From NCBI RefSeq assembly GCF_007989085.1, contig NZ_BJVJ01000057.1, positions 1 to 38,904 of the forward strand: a stretch of 38,904 nucleotides of DNA, read 5' to 3'. Shown here piece by piece: positions 1 through 8,894 of the stretch; the stretch's first letter is position 1, and each line of letters opens with the position of its first letter. The stretch comes from Pseudonocardia sulfidoxydans NBRC 16205. Its GTDB lineage: Bacteria > Actinomycetota > Actinomycetes > Mycobacteriales > Pseudonocardiaceae. Made by a program: the position numbers and the translations under genes. Below the pieces are notes generated by a model. The model was not told the origin of the DNA and searched no databases. It was given only the letters and a program-made list of their open reading frames with translations.

Positions 1-2
1 CG

Positions 3-536
3 GCGGTCCACGGCCTCGACGCCAAGGTCCCCGACTCGGTGACGGAGCGGGTGCCGCTGCTGGGCGCGGAGGGCTTCAAAGCCCTGCTCAACGCCCGGCA
101 CCGGCTCGCGGCGAAGCACGGAATCCACGTCGCCCGGATCGAGCACCTGCTGAGCCGCTACGGCTCGATGATCGACGAGGTGCTCGCGCTGGTCGACGAC
201 GACCCGTCGCTGGGTGAGCCGCTGGCAGGCGCCCCGGACTACCTGCGCGCGGAGGTCGTGTACGCCGCCGTGTACGAGGGCGCCCGGCACCTGGAGGACG
301 TGCTGGCCCGGCGCACCCGGATCTCGATCGAGACGTTCGACCGGGGCACCGGGTCGGTCGAGGAGGCGGCGCGGCTGATGGCGCCGGTGCTCGGCTGGAG
401 CGACCAGCAGGTCGAGCGCGAGATCGAGCACTACCGCAAGCGGGTCGAAGCCGAGCGGGAGAGCCAGAAGATGCCCGACGACGAGACCGCCGACGCCGCC
501 CGCATGGGCGCGCCGGAGGTCGTCCCCCTGGCCTGA
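3..536 (+). CDS. glpD: Glycerol-3-phosphate dehydrogenase, C-terminal part (5' end outside window)
   Basis: This is the 3' end of a gene that enters from the left edge; the frame is open from base 3, so the GTG at 39 is internal. The product resembles the C-terminal helical (DAO_C) region of FAD-dependent glycerol-3-phosphate dehydrogenase, which oxidises glycerol-3-phosphate to dihydroxyacetone phosphate at the membrane. Recognisable stretches are YAAVYEGARHLEDVLARRTR and a GWSDQQVEREIEHYRKRVEAE-like tail common in actinobacterial GlpD. The FAD-binding N-terminus cannot be checked here. The gene converges on kynU, with a palindrome between them. Confidence 0.8.
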   Translation, partial: AVHGLDAKVPDSVTERVPLLGAEGFKALLNARHRLAAKHGIHVARIEHLLSRYGSMIDEVLALVDDDPSLGEPLAGAPDYLRAEVVYAAVYEGARHLEDVLARRTRISIETFDRGTGSVEEAARLMAPVLGWSDQQVEREIEHYRKRVEAERESQKMPDDETADAARMGAPEVVPLA

Positions 537-541
537 TGCCT

Positions 542-581
542 GTGAGCGGCGATAGTCGCTATAGCGACTATCGCCACTCAC
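542..581. terminator. Intergenic palindrome copy 1 (probable bidirectional terminator)
   Basis: A 40-bp inverted repeat with 20-bp arms, beginning gtgagcggcgatagtcgcta, with a single mismatched pair (547 c against 576 a). It lies between the convergent glpD and kynU genes and contains the kynU stop codon. The same element recurs at 13423-13470, 16819-16858 and 24218-24257. There is no T-tract, so the terminator role is inferred from position. Confidence 0.75.
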
Positions 582-1795
582 GACCTCGTGAGGACCTCCG
601 CGAACACGGTCATCGCCCGGTGCAGCTCCGCGTACGAGGTCGTCAGCGGGGACAGGCCGATCCGGATCCCGTCGGGAGGCCGGTGGTCGACGACGACGCC
701 CGCCGCGATCAGCTTCTCCGAGAGCACGGCAGCGTCCGGGTGCGTGACCGTGACATGACCACCCCGCCGAGCCGGGTCACGTGGCGAGCCGAGCCCCACC
801 CCTTTCAGAAGATCGTCCGCGAGCGCCACGGCGAGCTCCGTGAGCGCGACCGCCTTGGCGCGGATGCGCTGGATCCCGGCCTCGGCGACAAGCCTCACGC
901 CCTCGTCGACACCGATGAGTCCGGTGATCGGCGGCGTCCCCGACAACGCCCGACGCATGCCCGTCGCATGCGCGTAGTCCGACGTCATCGCGAACGGGTC
1001 GGCGTTGCCCATCCAGCCGGTGATCGGCTGTTCGAAGGACTCCTGCACCGCCGCGGACACATAGAGGAACGCGGGCGCGCCCGGCCCCGCGTTGAGGAAC
1101 TTGTAGGTGCAGCCGGCCGCCAGGTCCACCCCCGCGGTGTCGAGGTCGAGGGGCACCGACCCGGCGCTGTGGCAGAGATCCCAGACCACGAGCGCACCCG
1201 CGTCGTGCGCGGCCGCGGTGATGCCGTGCAGATCAGCGATCCAGGCCGACCTGTAGGCGACGTGGGAGAAGGTGACGAACGCGGTCTGCTCCGTCAGCAC
1301 ACGGCGGACCTGATCCAGGGTGACACCGGCCTCTGGTGGGGACGAGACCCAGCGCACCGTCAACCCGCACTCCGCGGCGACCGCCTCGACGACGTAGCGG
1401 TCCGTCGGAAAGTTCCCGCGGTCCGCGACGATCTCGGTCCGGCCCGGGCGCATCGCCACGGCGGCACGCATCAGCTTGTAGAGGCACACCGTCGTCGAGT
1501 CGGCGACGACCGTCTGACCCCGTGCCGCACCGAGAGCGGCGGCGGCCAGCCGGTCCCCGACCTCGAACGGCAGCTCCATCCAGCCCTCCGACCAGGACCG
1601 GATCAGCCGCGTCCCCCAGTCGTGCGCGACGAGCGCGGCGAGCCGTTCCCCCGTCGCCTTCGGCGGGCGGCCGAGGGAGTTCCCGTCGAGATAGGCGACG
1701 AGACCCGGGTCGTCGGGGACGACGAAGCGGTCCCGGAACGACGCCAGCGGATCGTCCGCGTCCAGCTTCTCCGCGTCGGCGAGAGTGGGGGCCAC
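578..1795 (-). CDS. kynU: Kynureninase
   Basis: A PLP enzyme that cleaves L-kynurenine to anthranilate and alanine (or 3-hydroxykynurenine to 3-hydroxyanthranilate). The 405-residue length is usual for the family. The fold-type I signature is clear: VVWDLCHSAG with the PLP-binding Asp (about D206), and the Schiff-base lysine in CTYKFLNAGPG (about K232). YLDGNSLGRPP near residue 35 and the ITGWMGN segment are also kynureninase features. The start is GTG, 4 nt after the kynA stop, so the two genes form one operon for tryptophan catabolism. The stop codon lies inside a palindrome shared with the glpD side. Confidence 0.93.
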   Translation of the reverse strand: MAPTLADAEKLDADDPLASFRDRFVVPDDPGLVAYLDGNSLGRPPKATGERLAALVAHDWGTRLIRSWSEGWMELPFEVGDRLAAAALGAARGQTVVADSTTVCLYKLMRAAVAMRPGRTEIVADRGNFPTDRYVVEAVAAECGLTVRWVSSPPEAGVTLDQVRRVLTEQTAFVTFSHVAYRSAWIADLHGITAAAHDAGALVVWDLCHSAGSVPLDLDTAGVDLAAGCTYKFLNAGPGAPAFLYVSAAVQESFEQPITGWMGNADPFAMTSDYAHATGMRRALSGTPPITGLIGVDEGVRLVAEAGIQRIRAKAVALTELAVALADDLLKGVGLGSPRDPARRGGHVTVTHPDAAVLSEKLIAAGVVVDHRPPDGIRIGLSPLTTSYAELHRAMTVFAEVLTRS

Positions 1796-1799
1796 GTCC

Positions 1800-2663
1800 T
1801 CACCCTCCCAGCTCGGTACGGACGGCCAGGATCTCCGGGAAGAACGTCAGCTCCAGCGCGGCCTTCAGGAACGCCGTCCCGCTCGACCCACCCGTCCCCC
1901 GCTTCGACCCGATGATCCGCTCGACCGTCTTCAGGTGCCGGAACCGCCAGAGCTGGAAACTCTCCTCGACGTCGACGAGCGCCTCGCACGTCTCGTAGGC
2001 GCCCCAGTCGCGGCCCGGGTCGGTGTAGACGAGCCGGAACACCCCGACCAGGTCCTGCGCGAACACGTGCGCCCTCGTGAGGTCGCGCTCGAGCACCTCG
2101 CGCGGGACCGGGTAGCCGGCGCGGGCGAGGTAGCGCAGGAAGTGGTCGTAGAGGCTCGGCGCGCCGAGCACCTCGTGCAGCCGCCGCGACGCGCCCGAGT
2201 CGTCGGCGAACACCTCGATCGCGGCCGCGTTCTTGTTGCCCAGCAGGAACTCCACCGTCCGGTACTGCTCGGACTGGAACCCCGACGCCGTGCCGAGGGC
2301 GGACCGGAACTGCAGGTACTCGGTGGGCGTCAGCGTCTCCAGGACGCCCCACTGCTCGAACAGCTGCCGCTGCACCGCCTTGACCCGCGACAGGGCCTTC
2401 AGCGCCGGGCCGAGGTCGTCGGCGTCCATCATCGCCGCGGCGTGGCGCAGCTCGTGGATGACGAGCTTCAACCACAGCTCCGACGTCTGGTGCTGCACGA
2501 TGAACAGCAGCTCGTCGTGGTGCTCCGGGCTGCTCTGCGGGCGCTGGGCGCCCAGCAGCTCGTCGAGGCGCAGGTAGCCGGCGTAGGTCTTGTCGACGGC
2601 GAGCCCGCGGTGCAGGCCCTCCTCGACCGTGCGCTCGTTCGTCGTCACACGCGCAGTGTGCAC
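1800..2663 (-). CDS. kynA: Tryptophan 2,3-dioxygenase
   Basis: A heme enzyme that opens the indole ring of tryptophan to N-formylkynurenine. The substrate pocket motif FIVQHQTSELWLK, the QFRSALGTASGFQS segment and the heme-ligand histidine in FRHLKTVERIIG (about H243), followed by GTGGSSG, are all intact. About 280 residues is normal for bacterial TDO. The start is uncertain: GTG at 2663 or GTG at 2648, neither with a strong Shine-Dalgarno. It is directly upstream of kynU. No formamidase gene is visible in the window, so that step must be encoded elsewhere or occur by another route. Confidence 0.93.
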   Translation of the reverse strand: MHTARVTTNERTVEEGLHRGLAVDKTYAGYLRLDELLGAQRPQSSPEHHDELLFIVQHQTSELWLKLVIHELRHAAAMMDADDLGPALKALSRVKAVQRQLFEQWGVLETLTPTEYLQFRSALGTASGFQSEQYRTVEFLLGNKNAAAIEVFADDSGASRRLHEVLGAPSLYDHFLRYLARAGYPVPREVLERDLTRAHVFAQDLVGVFRLVYTDPGRDWGAYETCEALVDVEESFQLWRFRHLKTVERIIGSKRGTGGSSGTAFLKAALELTFFPEILAVRTELGG

Positions 2664-2715
2664 CGCGTGGAGCGTGGGCGCGGCGGGCGCGGCGGGCGCG
2701 GCGGCAGTCTGCTGC

Positions 2716-3219
2716 TCAGGTCAGGGCGCAGGACGCCGTGCCGCGGTAGTGCGCCTGGTCCCACGTCGTGGCGTCGAAGGTGATCTCCAGGCGACCGTCA
2801 CGGACGGCGGCGGACACGGTGGCCTTGCCGGAGCGGCCGTCGGAGGCGGTGTAGTCGGTGCCGTAGCCCGAACCGCCCTTCGTCGAGTTCCAGGTCATCC
2901 GGACCTTGCCGGGGCCGTCACCGACGGGTGCCTCGATGTCGAGCCTCTCGATCGTCTCGGAGGGGGCGTCGGCGGGGCCGAAGGAGAGGATGGCGCGACC
3001 GGCGTCGCTGACACATCGGTTGACGTCGGCGGACGTCGTCGCGGTGATCGTGTGGGTGCCGACGCGGGTGGCCATGCGGCCGTCGGTGACGACGTCGATG
3101 GTGGCGGTCGCGAGAGCGGTGGTGGCGGGGGTGCCGGCGGTCGAGGTGGAGCACGCGGTGGCCGAGGCGGTGAGGATCAGGGCGGGGACGACGAGGAGCG
3201 TCTTCTGTGCGGCGCGCAT
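2716..3219 (-). CDS. Putative lipoprotein, LpqH (19 kDa antigen)-like
   Basis: A 167-residue exported protein. The N-terminus (Arg, Lys, then a hydrophobic stretch) ends in ASATAC, a tolerable lipobox with C23 as the lipidated residue. A Ser/Thr-rich linker follows. The mature part has two further cysteines, one early (VNRC) and one three residues from the end (SCALT), and an NSTKGGSGYGTDY / GKATVSAAVRDGRLEITFD pattern. This layout resembles mycobacterial LpqH-type lipoproteins, so family membership is plausible but not certain. It lies about 50 bp upstream of kynA on the same strand and diverges from the exporter gene. Function is unknown. Confidence 0.6.
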   Translation of the reverse strand: MRAAQKTLLVVPALILTASATACSTSTAGTPATTALATATIDVVTDGRMATRVGTHTITATTSADVNRCVSDAGRAILSFGPADAPSETIERLDIEAPVGDGPGKVRMTWNSTKGGSGYGTDYTASDGRSGKATVSAAVRDGRLEITFDATTWDQAHYRGTASCALT

Positions 3220-3363
3220 GGGGGAACAATACGAATCCGGGCGATCTCCGGAGCAGGGTGTGGGCAGGCCGGTCGGGGTGGTGCCGGCACCCCCGAGCGG
3301 TGAGGGAGGCGCCCCGCTCCCGGGACGGGCGGGTCCACACGATCCGGCGTACGTTCGTTGCTG

Positions 3364-5091
3364 ATGCTAAATAGATCCTCGGACGAGGCGCGGTACAAGT
3401 GGGTCGCCCTCTCCAACACCACGTTGGGTGTGCTGATCGTCACGATCAACATGTCGATCCTGCTCATCGCCCTGCCCGACATCTTCCGAGGCATCGGCAT
3501 CGACCCGCTGGCGCCCGGAAACATCAGCTACCTGCTGTGGCTGATCATGGGCTACCTCGTCGTGACCGCGGTGCTCGTCGTCAGCTTCGGGCGCCTCGGC
3601 GACATGTTCGGCCGCACCAGGATGTACAACCTCGGCTTCGCCGTCTTCACCGTGTTCTCGATCCTGCTCGCCGCCACCTGGATGCACGGCGACGCCGGCG
3701 CGATCTGGCTGATCGTCATGCGCGTGCTGCAGGGCGTCGGCGGCGCGCTGCTGCTAGCCACCTCCACCGCGATCCTCACCGACGCCTTCCCCACCCACCA
3801 GCGTGGCCTCGCGCTGGGCATCAACCAGGTCGCGGGCATCGGCGGCTCGTTCGTGGGGCTGGTCGTCGGCGGGGTGCTCGGCCCGGTGAACTGGCACTGG
3901 GTGTTCCTCGTGTCGGTGCCCGTCGGCGTCTTCGGCACGGTCTGGGCGTACCTCAAGCTGCGCGACACGGGCACCCGCAACCGCGCCCGGCTCGACTGGT
4001 GGGGCAACGCGACGTTCGCGATCGGGCTCGTCGCCGTCCTCGTCGGCATCACCTACGGCATCCAGCCCTACGCCGGGCACACCATGGGCTGGACGAGCCC
4101 GGTGGTGCTGACGCTCGTCGTCGGCGGGATCGTCGTCCTCGCGTTGTTCGCGTGGATCGAGACGCGGGTGCCCGACCCCATGTTCCGGCTCTCGCTGTTC
4201 CGCATCCGGGCGTTCACGGCGGGCAACGTCGCGAGCCTGCTCGCAGCGCTGGGCCGCGGCGGTCTGCAGTTCATCCTGATCATCTGGCTGCAGGGGATCT
4301 GGCTGCCCGAACACGGCTACTCGTTCGAGAGGACGCCGCTGTGGGCGGGCATCTACATGCTGCCGCTGACGATCGGGTTCCTCGTCGCCGGACCCGTCTC
4401 CGGGTTCCTGTCCGACCGCTTCGGCGCCAGGCCGTTCGCCACCGGCGGAATGGTCGTCGCCGCCGCGAGCTTCCTGCTGCTCGACGTCGTCCCCGTCGAC
4501 TTCGACTACCTCGCGTTCGCCGGGCTGCTGCTGCTCAACGGCCTCGCGATGGGGCTGTTCTCCTCCCCCAACCGGGCGGGGATCATGAACAGCCTGCCGC
4601 CCGACCAGCGCGGCGCGGGCGCAGGCATGACGTCGACGTTCCAGAACGCCGCCACCGTCCTGTCGATCGGCATCTTCTTCTCGATGCTGATCCTCGGTCT
4701 TGCGTCCTCCCTGCCGACGACGCTCGCCGCCGGGCTCACCGCCCAGGGCGTCCCCGCGGCGACGGCGGCGCAGGTCGCGGCGCTGCCGCCCGTCGGCACC
4801 CTCTTCGCGGCACTGCTGGGGTTCAACCCGGTCCAGACGCTCCTCGGCCCGCAGGTACTCGCCGGCGTCACACCCGCGCAGGCCGCGACCCTCACCGGCA
4901 GGGAGTTCTTCCCGCAGCTCATCTCGGGGCCGTTCGCCGACGGGCTGACGCTCGCTCTCGGGTTCGCCGCCGGGGCCTGCCTCGTCGCGGCCCTGGCGTC
5001 GGTGCTGCGTGGCGGGAAGTACCACTGGACCGAGCCCGACCTGGCCCCGGGTCCGACCCGAACTGCACGAACGGCACAGTCGGGCAACTGA
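3364..5091 (+). CDS. MFS transporter, DHA2 (EmrB/QacA) type drug exporter
   Basis: An integral membrane protein of about 575 residues with around 14 predicted transmembrane segments, the size and layout of proton-coupled DHA2 multidrug exporters. The motif A-like loop GRLGDMFGRTRMY follows the second helix, and RVLQGVGGALLLATSTAILTDAFP is the typical segment around helices 4-5. GPVSGFLSDRFGARPFATGG is the corresponding loop in the second half. ATG at 3364 is chosen; a TTG lies two codons upstream. No Shine-Dalgarno is visible, so the message could be leaderless. The stop codon is inside the 5067-5113 hairpin. The substrate cannot be told from sequence. Confidence 0.88.
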   Translation: MLNRSSDEARYKWVALSNTTLGVLIVTINMSILLIALPDIFRGIGIDPLAPGNISYLLWLIMGYLVVTAVLVVSFGRLGDMFGRTRMYNLGFAVFTVFSILLAATWMHGDAGAIWLIVMRVLQGVGGALLLATSTAILTDAFPTHQRGLALGINQVAGIGGSFVGLVVGGVLGPVNWHWVFLVSVPVGVFGTVWAYLKLRDTGTRNRARLDWWGNATFAIGLVAVLVGITYGIQPYAGHTMGWTSPVVLTLVVGGIVVLALFAWIETRVPDPMFRLSLFRIRAFTAGNVASLLAALGRGGLQFILIIWLQGIWLPEHGYSFERTPLWAGIYMLPLTIGFLVAGPVSGFLSDRFGARPFATGGMVVAAASFLLLDVVPVDFDYLAFAGLLLLNGLAMGLFSSPNRAGIMNSLPPDQRGAGAGMTSTFQNAATVLSIGIFFSMLILGLASSLPTTLAAGLTAQGVPAATAAQVAALPPVGTLFAALLGFNPVQTLLGPQVLAGVTPAQAATLTGREFFPQLISGPFADGLTLALGFAAGACLVAALASVLRGGKYHWTEPDLAPGPTRTARTAQSGN

Positions 5092-5113
5092 GTTGCCCGA
5101 CTGTGCCGTTCGT
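5067..5113. terminator. Bidirectional hairpin terminator with 23-bp stem
   Basis: A perfect inverted repeat with two 23-nt arms (5067-5089 and 5091-5113) around a single central base. The inner arm reads agtcgggcaact. It sits between the convergent exporter and gnd genes and includes the exporter stop codon at 5089-5091. Its sequence is unrelated to the GATAGTCGC palindrome family elsewhere in the window. Confidence 0.8.
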
Positions 5114-5140
5114 TCCCGTTGGGGGTGGCCCGGCAGGGCG

Positions 5141-6574
5141 TCAGTCCGTGCGGACCTCGGTGCCGTCCTGGGCCCAGCGGGTGTGGAAGGCGCCCTCTTC
5201 GTCGACGCGCTGGTAGGTGTGGGCGCCGAAGAAGTCGCGCAGGCCCTGGATGAGGTTGGCGGGGCCGCGCTCGCGGCGGTAGCCGTCGTAGTAGCTCAGG
5301 CTCGACGAGAACGCCGGGATCGCGACGCCCTGCTCCGTCGCGGTCACGACCACCCGCCGCCAGGCGTCCTGCGCGTTCGCGACGGCCTCGGTGAAGTACG
5401 GGACCATCAGCAGGTTGTCGAGGTCGGGGTGCTCGGCGTAGGCGTCGCGGATGCGGTTGAGGAACTGCGCACGGATGATGCAGCCGCCGCGCCAGATCGT
5501 GGCCATCTCGCCCAGGTGCAGGTCCCAGCCGTTCTGCACCGACGCGGCCCGCATCTGCGCGAAGCCCTGCGCGTACGCGACGACCTTCGACGCGTAGAGC
5601 GCCTGCCGGATGTCGTCGACCAGGCTCTCGTCGGCCTTCTTGGCGGGCGTCGGGCCCGCGAGGGTCTTCGCGGCCGCGGCGCGCTCGGCGCGCAGGGCCG
5701 ACAGGCCGCGGGCGAAGACGGCCTCGGTGATGCCGGTGAGCGGGATGCCCAGGCCGAGGGCGTCGATGGCGGTCCAGGTGCCGGTGCCCTTCTGCCCGGC
5801 CTGGTCGACGATGACGTCGACGAGCGGGCCACCGGTCTTCTCGTCGACCTTGGCGAGGACCTTGCCGGTGATCTCGATCAGGAACGACTCGAGGTCGCCG
5901 GTGTTCCACTCCTCGAAGATCGTGCCGATGGCGTGCGCGTCGAGCCCGGCGACCTGGGTGAGCAGGTCGTAGGCCTCGACGATGAGCTGCATGTCGGCGT
6001 ACTCGATGCCGTTGTGCACCATCTTCACGTAGTGCCCGGCGCCGCCGGGTCCGACGTGGACGACACACGGCGTGCCGTCGACGACCGCGGCGATGGACTC
6101 GAAGATGTCCTTCACCTCGGCGTAGGCCTCGGGGTCGCCGCCAGGCATGATGCTCGGCCCGAGCAGCGCACCCTCCTCGCCGCCGGAGACGCCGACGCCC
6201 ATGAACCGGATGCCGTTGGCCTCGCACTCGGCGGTGCGGCGCACGGTGTCGGGGAAGTGGGAGTTGCCGGCGTCGATGATGATGTCGCCCTTGTCGAGCA
6301 GGGGCGTGAGCTCGTCGATGACGCTGTCGACGGGTTTGCCCGCCTTGACCATGACGATGATGCGGCGCGGCGTCTCGAGCGCGTCGACGAACTCCTGCAG
6401 CGACTGGGTGCCGGTGAAGTCGCCCTCACCGCCGAACTCACTCATGAACTCGGTGGTCTTCGATCCCGTCCGGTTGTGCACGGCGACGGCCACGCCACGG
6501 CTCGCGATGTTGCGGGCCAGGTTCGCACCCATCACCGCCAGCCCGGTGACCCCGATCCGGCTCTGTCCCGCCAT
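5141..6574 (-). CDS. gnd: 6-phosphogluconate dehydrogenase (decarboxylating)
   Basis: This oxidises 6-phosphogluconate to ribulose-5-phosphate and CO2, reducing NADP+, in the oxidative pentose phosphate pathway. At 477 residues it is the long E. coli-like form. The N-terminal Rossmann fold has GLAVMG and NRT at residues 34-36, which indicates NADP. The catalytic region GGAGHYVKMVHNGIEY supplies K184, N188 and E191. The family signature VDQAGQKGTGTW is present, and the C-terminal tail ends normally. The ATG is preceded by a strong GAAGGAG ribosome site. It is monocistronic and convergent with the exporter. Confidence 0.96.
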   Translation of the reverse strand: MAGQSRIGVTGLAVMGANLARNIASRGVAVAVHNRTGSKTTEFMSEFGGEGDFTGTQSLQEFVDALETPRRIIVMVKAGKPVDSVIDELTPLLDKGDIIIDAGNSHFPDTVRRTAECEANGIRFMGVGVSGGEEGALLGPSIMPGGDPEAYAEVKDIFESIAAVVDGTPCVVHVGPGGAGHYVKMVHNGIEYADMQLIVEAYDLLTQVAGLDAHAIGTIFEEWNTGDLESFLIEITGKVLAKVDEKTGGPLVDVIVDQAGQKGTGTWTAIDALGLGIPLTGITEAVFARGLSALRAERAAAAKTLAGPTPAKKADESLVDDIRQALYASKVVAYAQGFAQMRAASVQNGWDLHLGEMATIWRGGCIIRAQFLNRIRDAYAEHPDLDNLLMVPYFTEAVANAQDAWRRVVVTATEQGVAIPAFSSSLSYYDGYRRERGPANLIQGLRDFFGAHTYQRVDEEGAFHTRWAQDGTEVRTD

Positions 6575-6690
6575 CGCTCACTCCTTCTCCGTCGGTGCGG
6601 CTCTGTCGATGCCTGCCGATCATCCTGCCCGTTCCGCAGCCCGGCACGAACCGCCGTGTGGCGTCTGCGACGCCGGTAGCGTCGGACGGC

Positions 6691-7449
6691 ATGTACGAGG
6701 TGGTGCTGCTCCGTCACGGCGAGACGCTCGGCTACGACGGCGATCACGGCCTGACGCCGCGCGGCGAGGAACAGGCGCGGGCGCGGGGCAAAGCGTTGGC
6801 GGCGGAGATCGCGCCGGGTGCGCGGGTACTGATGCCGCACGCGCGGACGTCGCGGGCGACGGCGACGGCGGTGACGTTGCGGGCGGCGCTGGTCGCGGAG
6901 GGCGTCGACGAGTCGCTGCTGGGCGAGCTGTACGCGGAGCCGCACGTCGACAACCTGCGGTTCTCCCTCGACGGGGAGGTCGTCGACACGTCGGTGGCGG
7001 TGTCGGCGCGGTTGGCGCTGCCCGACGGTCACGACGACGACTGGGTCCGTGAGTACGACCGCTTCGACAGCGACTACCGCGAGGTCGCGGCGGCGGGTGG
7101 GCCGATCGAGTTCTGGGTGCGGAACCCGACCCTCTACTTCGAGCCGCCACAGCTGGGGGCGTTGCGGTTGTGGCTGGGGATCGAGACGCTGGGCTCCCGT
7201 CTCCGGGACGCGGGGGCAGCGCTCGCCCTCGTCTGCACCCACTCGGCCCCGATGCGCGCCTTCGCGGCGACGACGTTCGGCGTCGACCTCGGCGAGCCGG
7301 AGAACCTGGAGCCGATCCGCGTGCGGGTCGGGGAAGGCGTGGACGCCGGCACCGCGCGCGTCGACTACCGCGACCGCACGGTCACCACGCGGATCCCGAC
7401 GCCACCGGCGTGGTTCGACCGGGCCTGGCTGGACTCCTACGGACGTTGA
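6691..7449 (+). CDS. Histidine phosphatase superfamily protein
   Basis: A 252-residue protein that begins at the ATG where homology starts (MYEVVLLRHGETLGYD). The RHGE motif carries the phospho-accepting histidine. Arg in MPHARTSRATATA and the second histidine in VCTHSAPMRAF complete the usual phosphatase core. An insert between the two halves contains many acidic residues and WVREYDRFDSDYREV. The substrate is unknown. It is convergent with the SCO1664-family gene, whose stop codon begins 2 nt away, and it occupies the position where mycothiol gene mshC lies in some relatives. It is one of three histidine phosphatases in the window. Confidence 0.8.
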   Translation: MYEVVLLRHGETLGYDGDHGLTPRGEEQARARGKALAAEIAPGARVLMPHARTSRATATAVTLRAALVAEGVDESLLGELYAEPHVDNLRFSLDGEVVDTSVAVSARLALPDGHDDDWVREYDRFDSDYREVAAAGGPIEFWVRNPTLYFEPPQLGALRLWLGIETLGSRLRDAGAALALVCTHSAPMRAFAATTFGVDLGEPENLEPIRVRVGEGVDAGTARVDYRDRTVTTRIPTPPAWFDRAWLDSYGR

Positions 7450-7450
7450 C

Positions 7451-8245
7451 CTAGAACGCCGGCCACGGGATCGCCGGCCCGTAGCCCGAGGGTTGGGGGT
7501 AGCGGGGCGCGGCGAGCAGCGCGTCGACACGTGAGGTCAGCGCCGCGACCTCGGTGAGCGTGATGTGCTCGTTGAGTGTGTCGGCCAGCCCGCCGTCGAG
7601 CGCGCTGCGCAGTTTCTCCAGACCGGTGACGACCGTCGGCGGCAGGTCGTCACCCACCCAGCCCCACAGCACGGTCCGCAGCTTGTCCTCGACGTGCATC
7701 GTGAGGCCGTGGTCGACGCCGTAGACACGACCGTCGACGCCGGCGAGGACGTGCCCGCCCTTGCGGTCGGCGTTGTTGGCGACGACGTCGAAGGCGGCCA
7801 TCGCGGCGAGCTGCGGATCGTCGGCGTGGACGAGGACGGCCGGGTCGCCGGCGCCGTCGCGGGCCCGCAGCACCCGCTTCCAGCCCGCGGGCACCTTCTT
7901 CGGGGCGCAGACGTCGATCAGTTCGCGCTCGTCGGTGTCGACCCAGACCTGCAGCATCCCGGGGCCGAACGGGCCGTTCTCGCGCAGGATCGTGGGCGGC
8001 ACGACATGCAGCTCCGACGCCTCGGACACCAGGAAGGAGGCGACCTCACGGCCGGCGAGGGTGCCGTCGGGGAAGTCCCACAGCGGGCGTTCGCCCCGCA
8101 CGGGCTTGTAGACGCACTCCAGCTCGGCGCCGTCGAGCGCGATCGTGCCGAACAGGGTGGTGTTGGAGGCGTCGACGAGGCGGCCGGTGATGTCGATCTT
8201 GCCGGCGGTGAGCACCTCGTGCACCGCCGGGTCGCGAAGGTCCAC
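7451..8245 (-). CDS. SCO1664 family protein (TIGR03843, PI3/4-kinase-like fold)
   Basis: A 264-residue conserved actinobacterial protein of unknown function. The core looks like a distant phosphatidylinositol-kinase-like fold: a YKP segment (ECVYKPVRGERPLWDFP) for nucleotide contact, NNADRKGGHVL in the catalytic loop position and VDHGLTMH in the metal-binding position. Kinase activity is not proven for the family. The GTG start lies 9 nt after the DUF3090 gene, so it is the last gene of the uppP operon. In mycobacteria the same run (Rv2133c-Rv2136c) is followed by mshC, which is not seen here. Confidence 0.85.
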   Translation of the reverse strand: MDLRDPAVHEVLTAGKIDITGRLVDASNTTLFGTIALDGAELECVYKPVRGERPLWDFPDGTLAGREVASFLVSEASELHVVPPTILRENGPFGPGMLQVWVDTDERELIDVCAPKKVPAGWKRVLRARDGAGDPAVLVHADDPQLAAMAAFDVVANNADRKGGHVLAGVDGRVYGVDHGLTMHVEDKLRTVLWGWVGDDLPPTVVTGLEKLRSALDGGLADTLNEHITLTEVAALTSRVDALLAAPRYPQPSGYGPAIPWPAF

Positions 8246-8254
8246 GTGCGGGCG

Positions 8255-8824
8255 TCAGTCGGTCATCGGGGAGCGCTGGTGGAACCCGTTGAGCCGCACG
8301 CACACGTGGCCGGCGGGGTCGAGCGGTTCGGCGCACAGCGGGCAGGGCGCCCGCCCGGCCGAGACGACGAGCTCGGCGCGCTCGGCGAACGCCTTGGCCT
8401 GCGGCGGCGAGAGGAAGACGCGCAGCGCGTCGGGGCCCTCGTCGGTGTCGTCGAGGACGACCGACTCGTCGACCTCCTCCTCGCTCACCGCGAGCAGCTC
8501 GACGACGATCGAGCGGGTGTCGGCGTCCCAGCCCAGGCCCATGGTGCCGACGCGGAACTCCTCCTCGAGCGGCACGGCGAGCGGGTCGGTGTCGGCGTCG
8601 CCGCCGGTGGGGACGGGCAGCTCCTGGCCGAAGCGGCGGTTGACCTCCTGCAGCAGGGCGGCGATGCGTTCGGCGAGGACCGACACCTGCTGCTTCTCCA
8701 GCAGCACGCTGATGGTGCGGGCCTGCTCGGCGGCCTGAAGGTAGAACGACCGGTCGCCGGGCTCGCCGACGGTGCCCGCGACGAAGCGTTCGGGCCGGCG
8801 GAAGACGTGGATGACGCGTGACAT
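8255..8824 (-). CDS. DUF3090 family protein (TIGR03847)
   Basis: A 189-residue protein starting at ATG (MSRVIHVFRRPERFVAGTVG). The N-terminal two thirds match the DUF3090 pattern FYLQAAEQARTISVLLEKQQ, and the C-terminus holds a zinc-ribbon-like group, CPLC followed by HVC, that could bind a metal. No enzymatic role is known. It lies between the phosphatase and the SCO1664-family gene, an arrangement conserved across actinobacteria, which suggests that the three proteins work together. The gap to the upstream phosphatase is 70 nt. Confidence 0.87.
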   Translation of the reverse strand: MSRVIHVFRRPERFVAGTVGEPGDRSFYLQAAEQARTISVLLEKQQVSVLAERIAALLQEVNRRFGQELPVPTGGDADTDPLAVPLEEEFRVGTMGLGWDADTRSIVVELLAVSEEEVDESVVLDDTDEGPDALRVFLSPPQAKAFAERAELVVSAGRAPCPLCAEPLDPAGHVCVRLNGFHQRSPMTD

Positions 8825-8894
8825 GGCACCTCCGAGAGTAGGCCACCGGCGCGCGGCGGGCACACCCGTGACCGGACGGGGCACCGCCGCAAGG

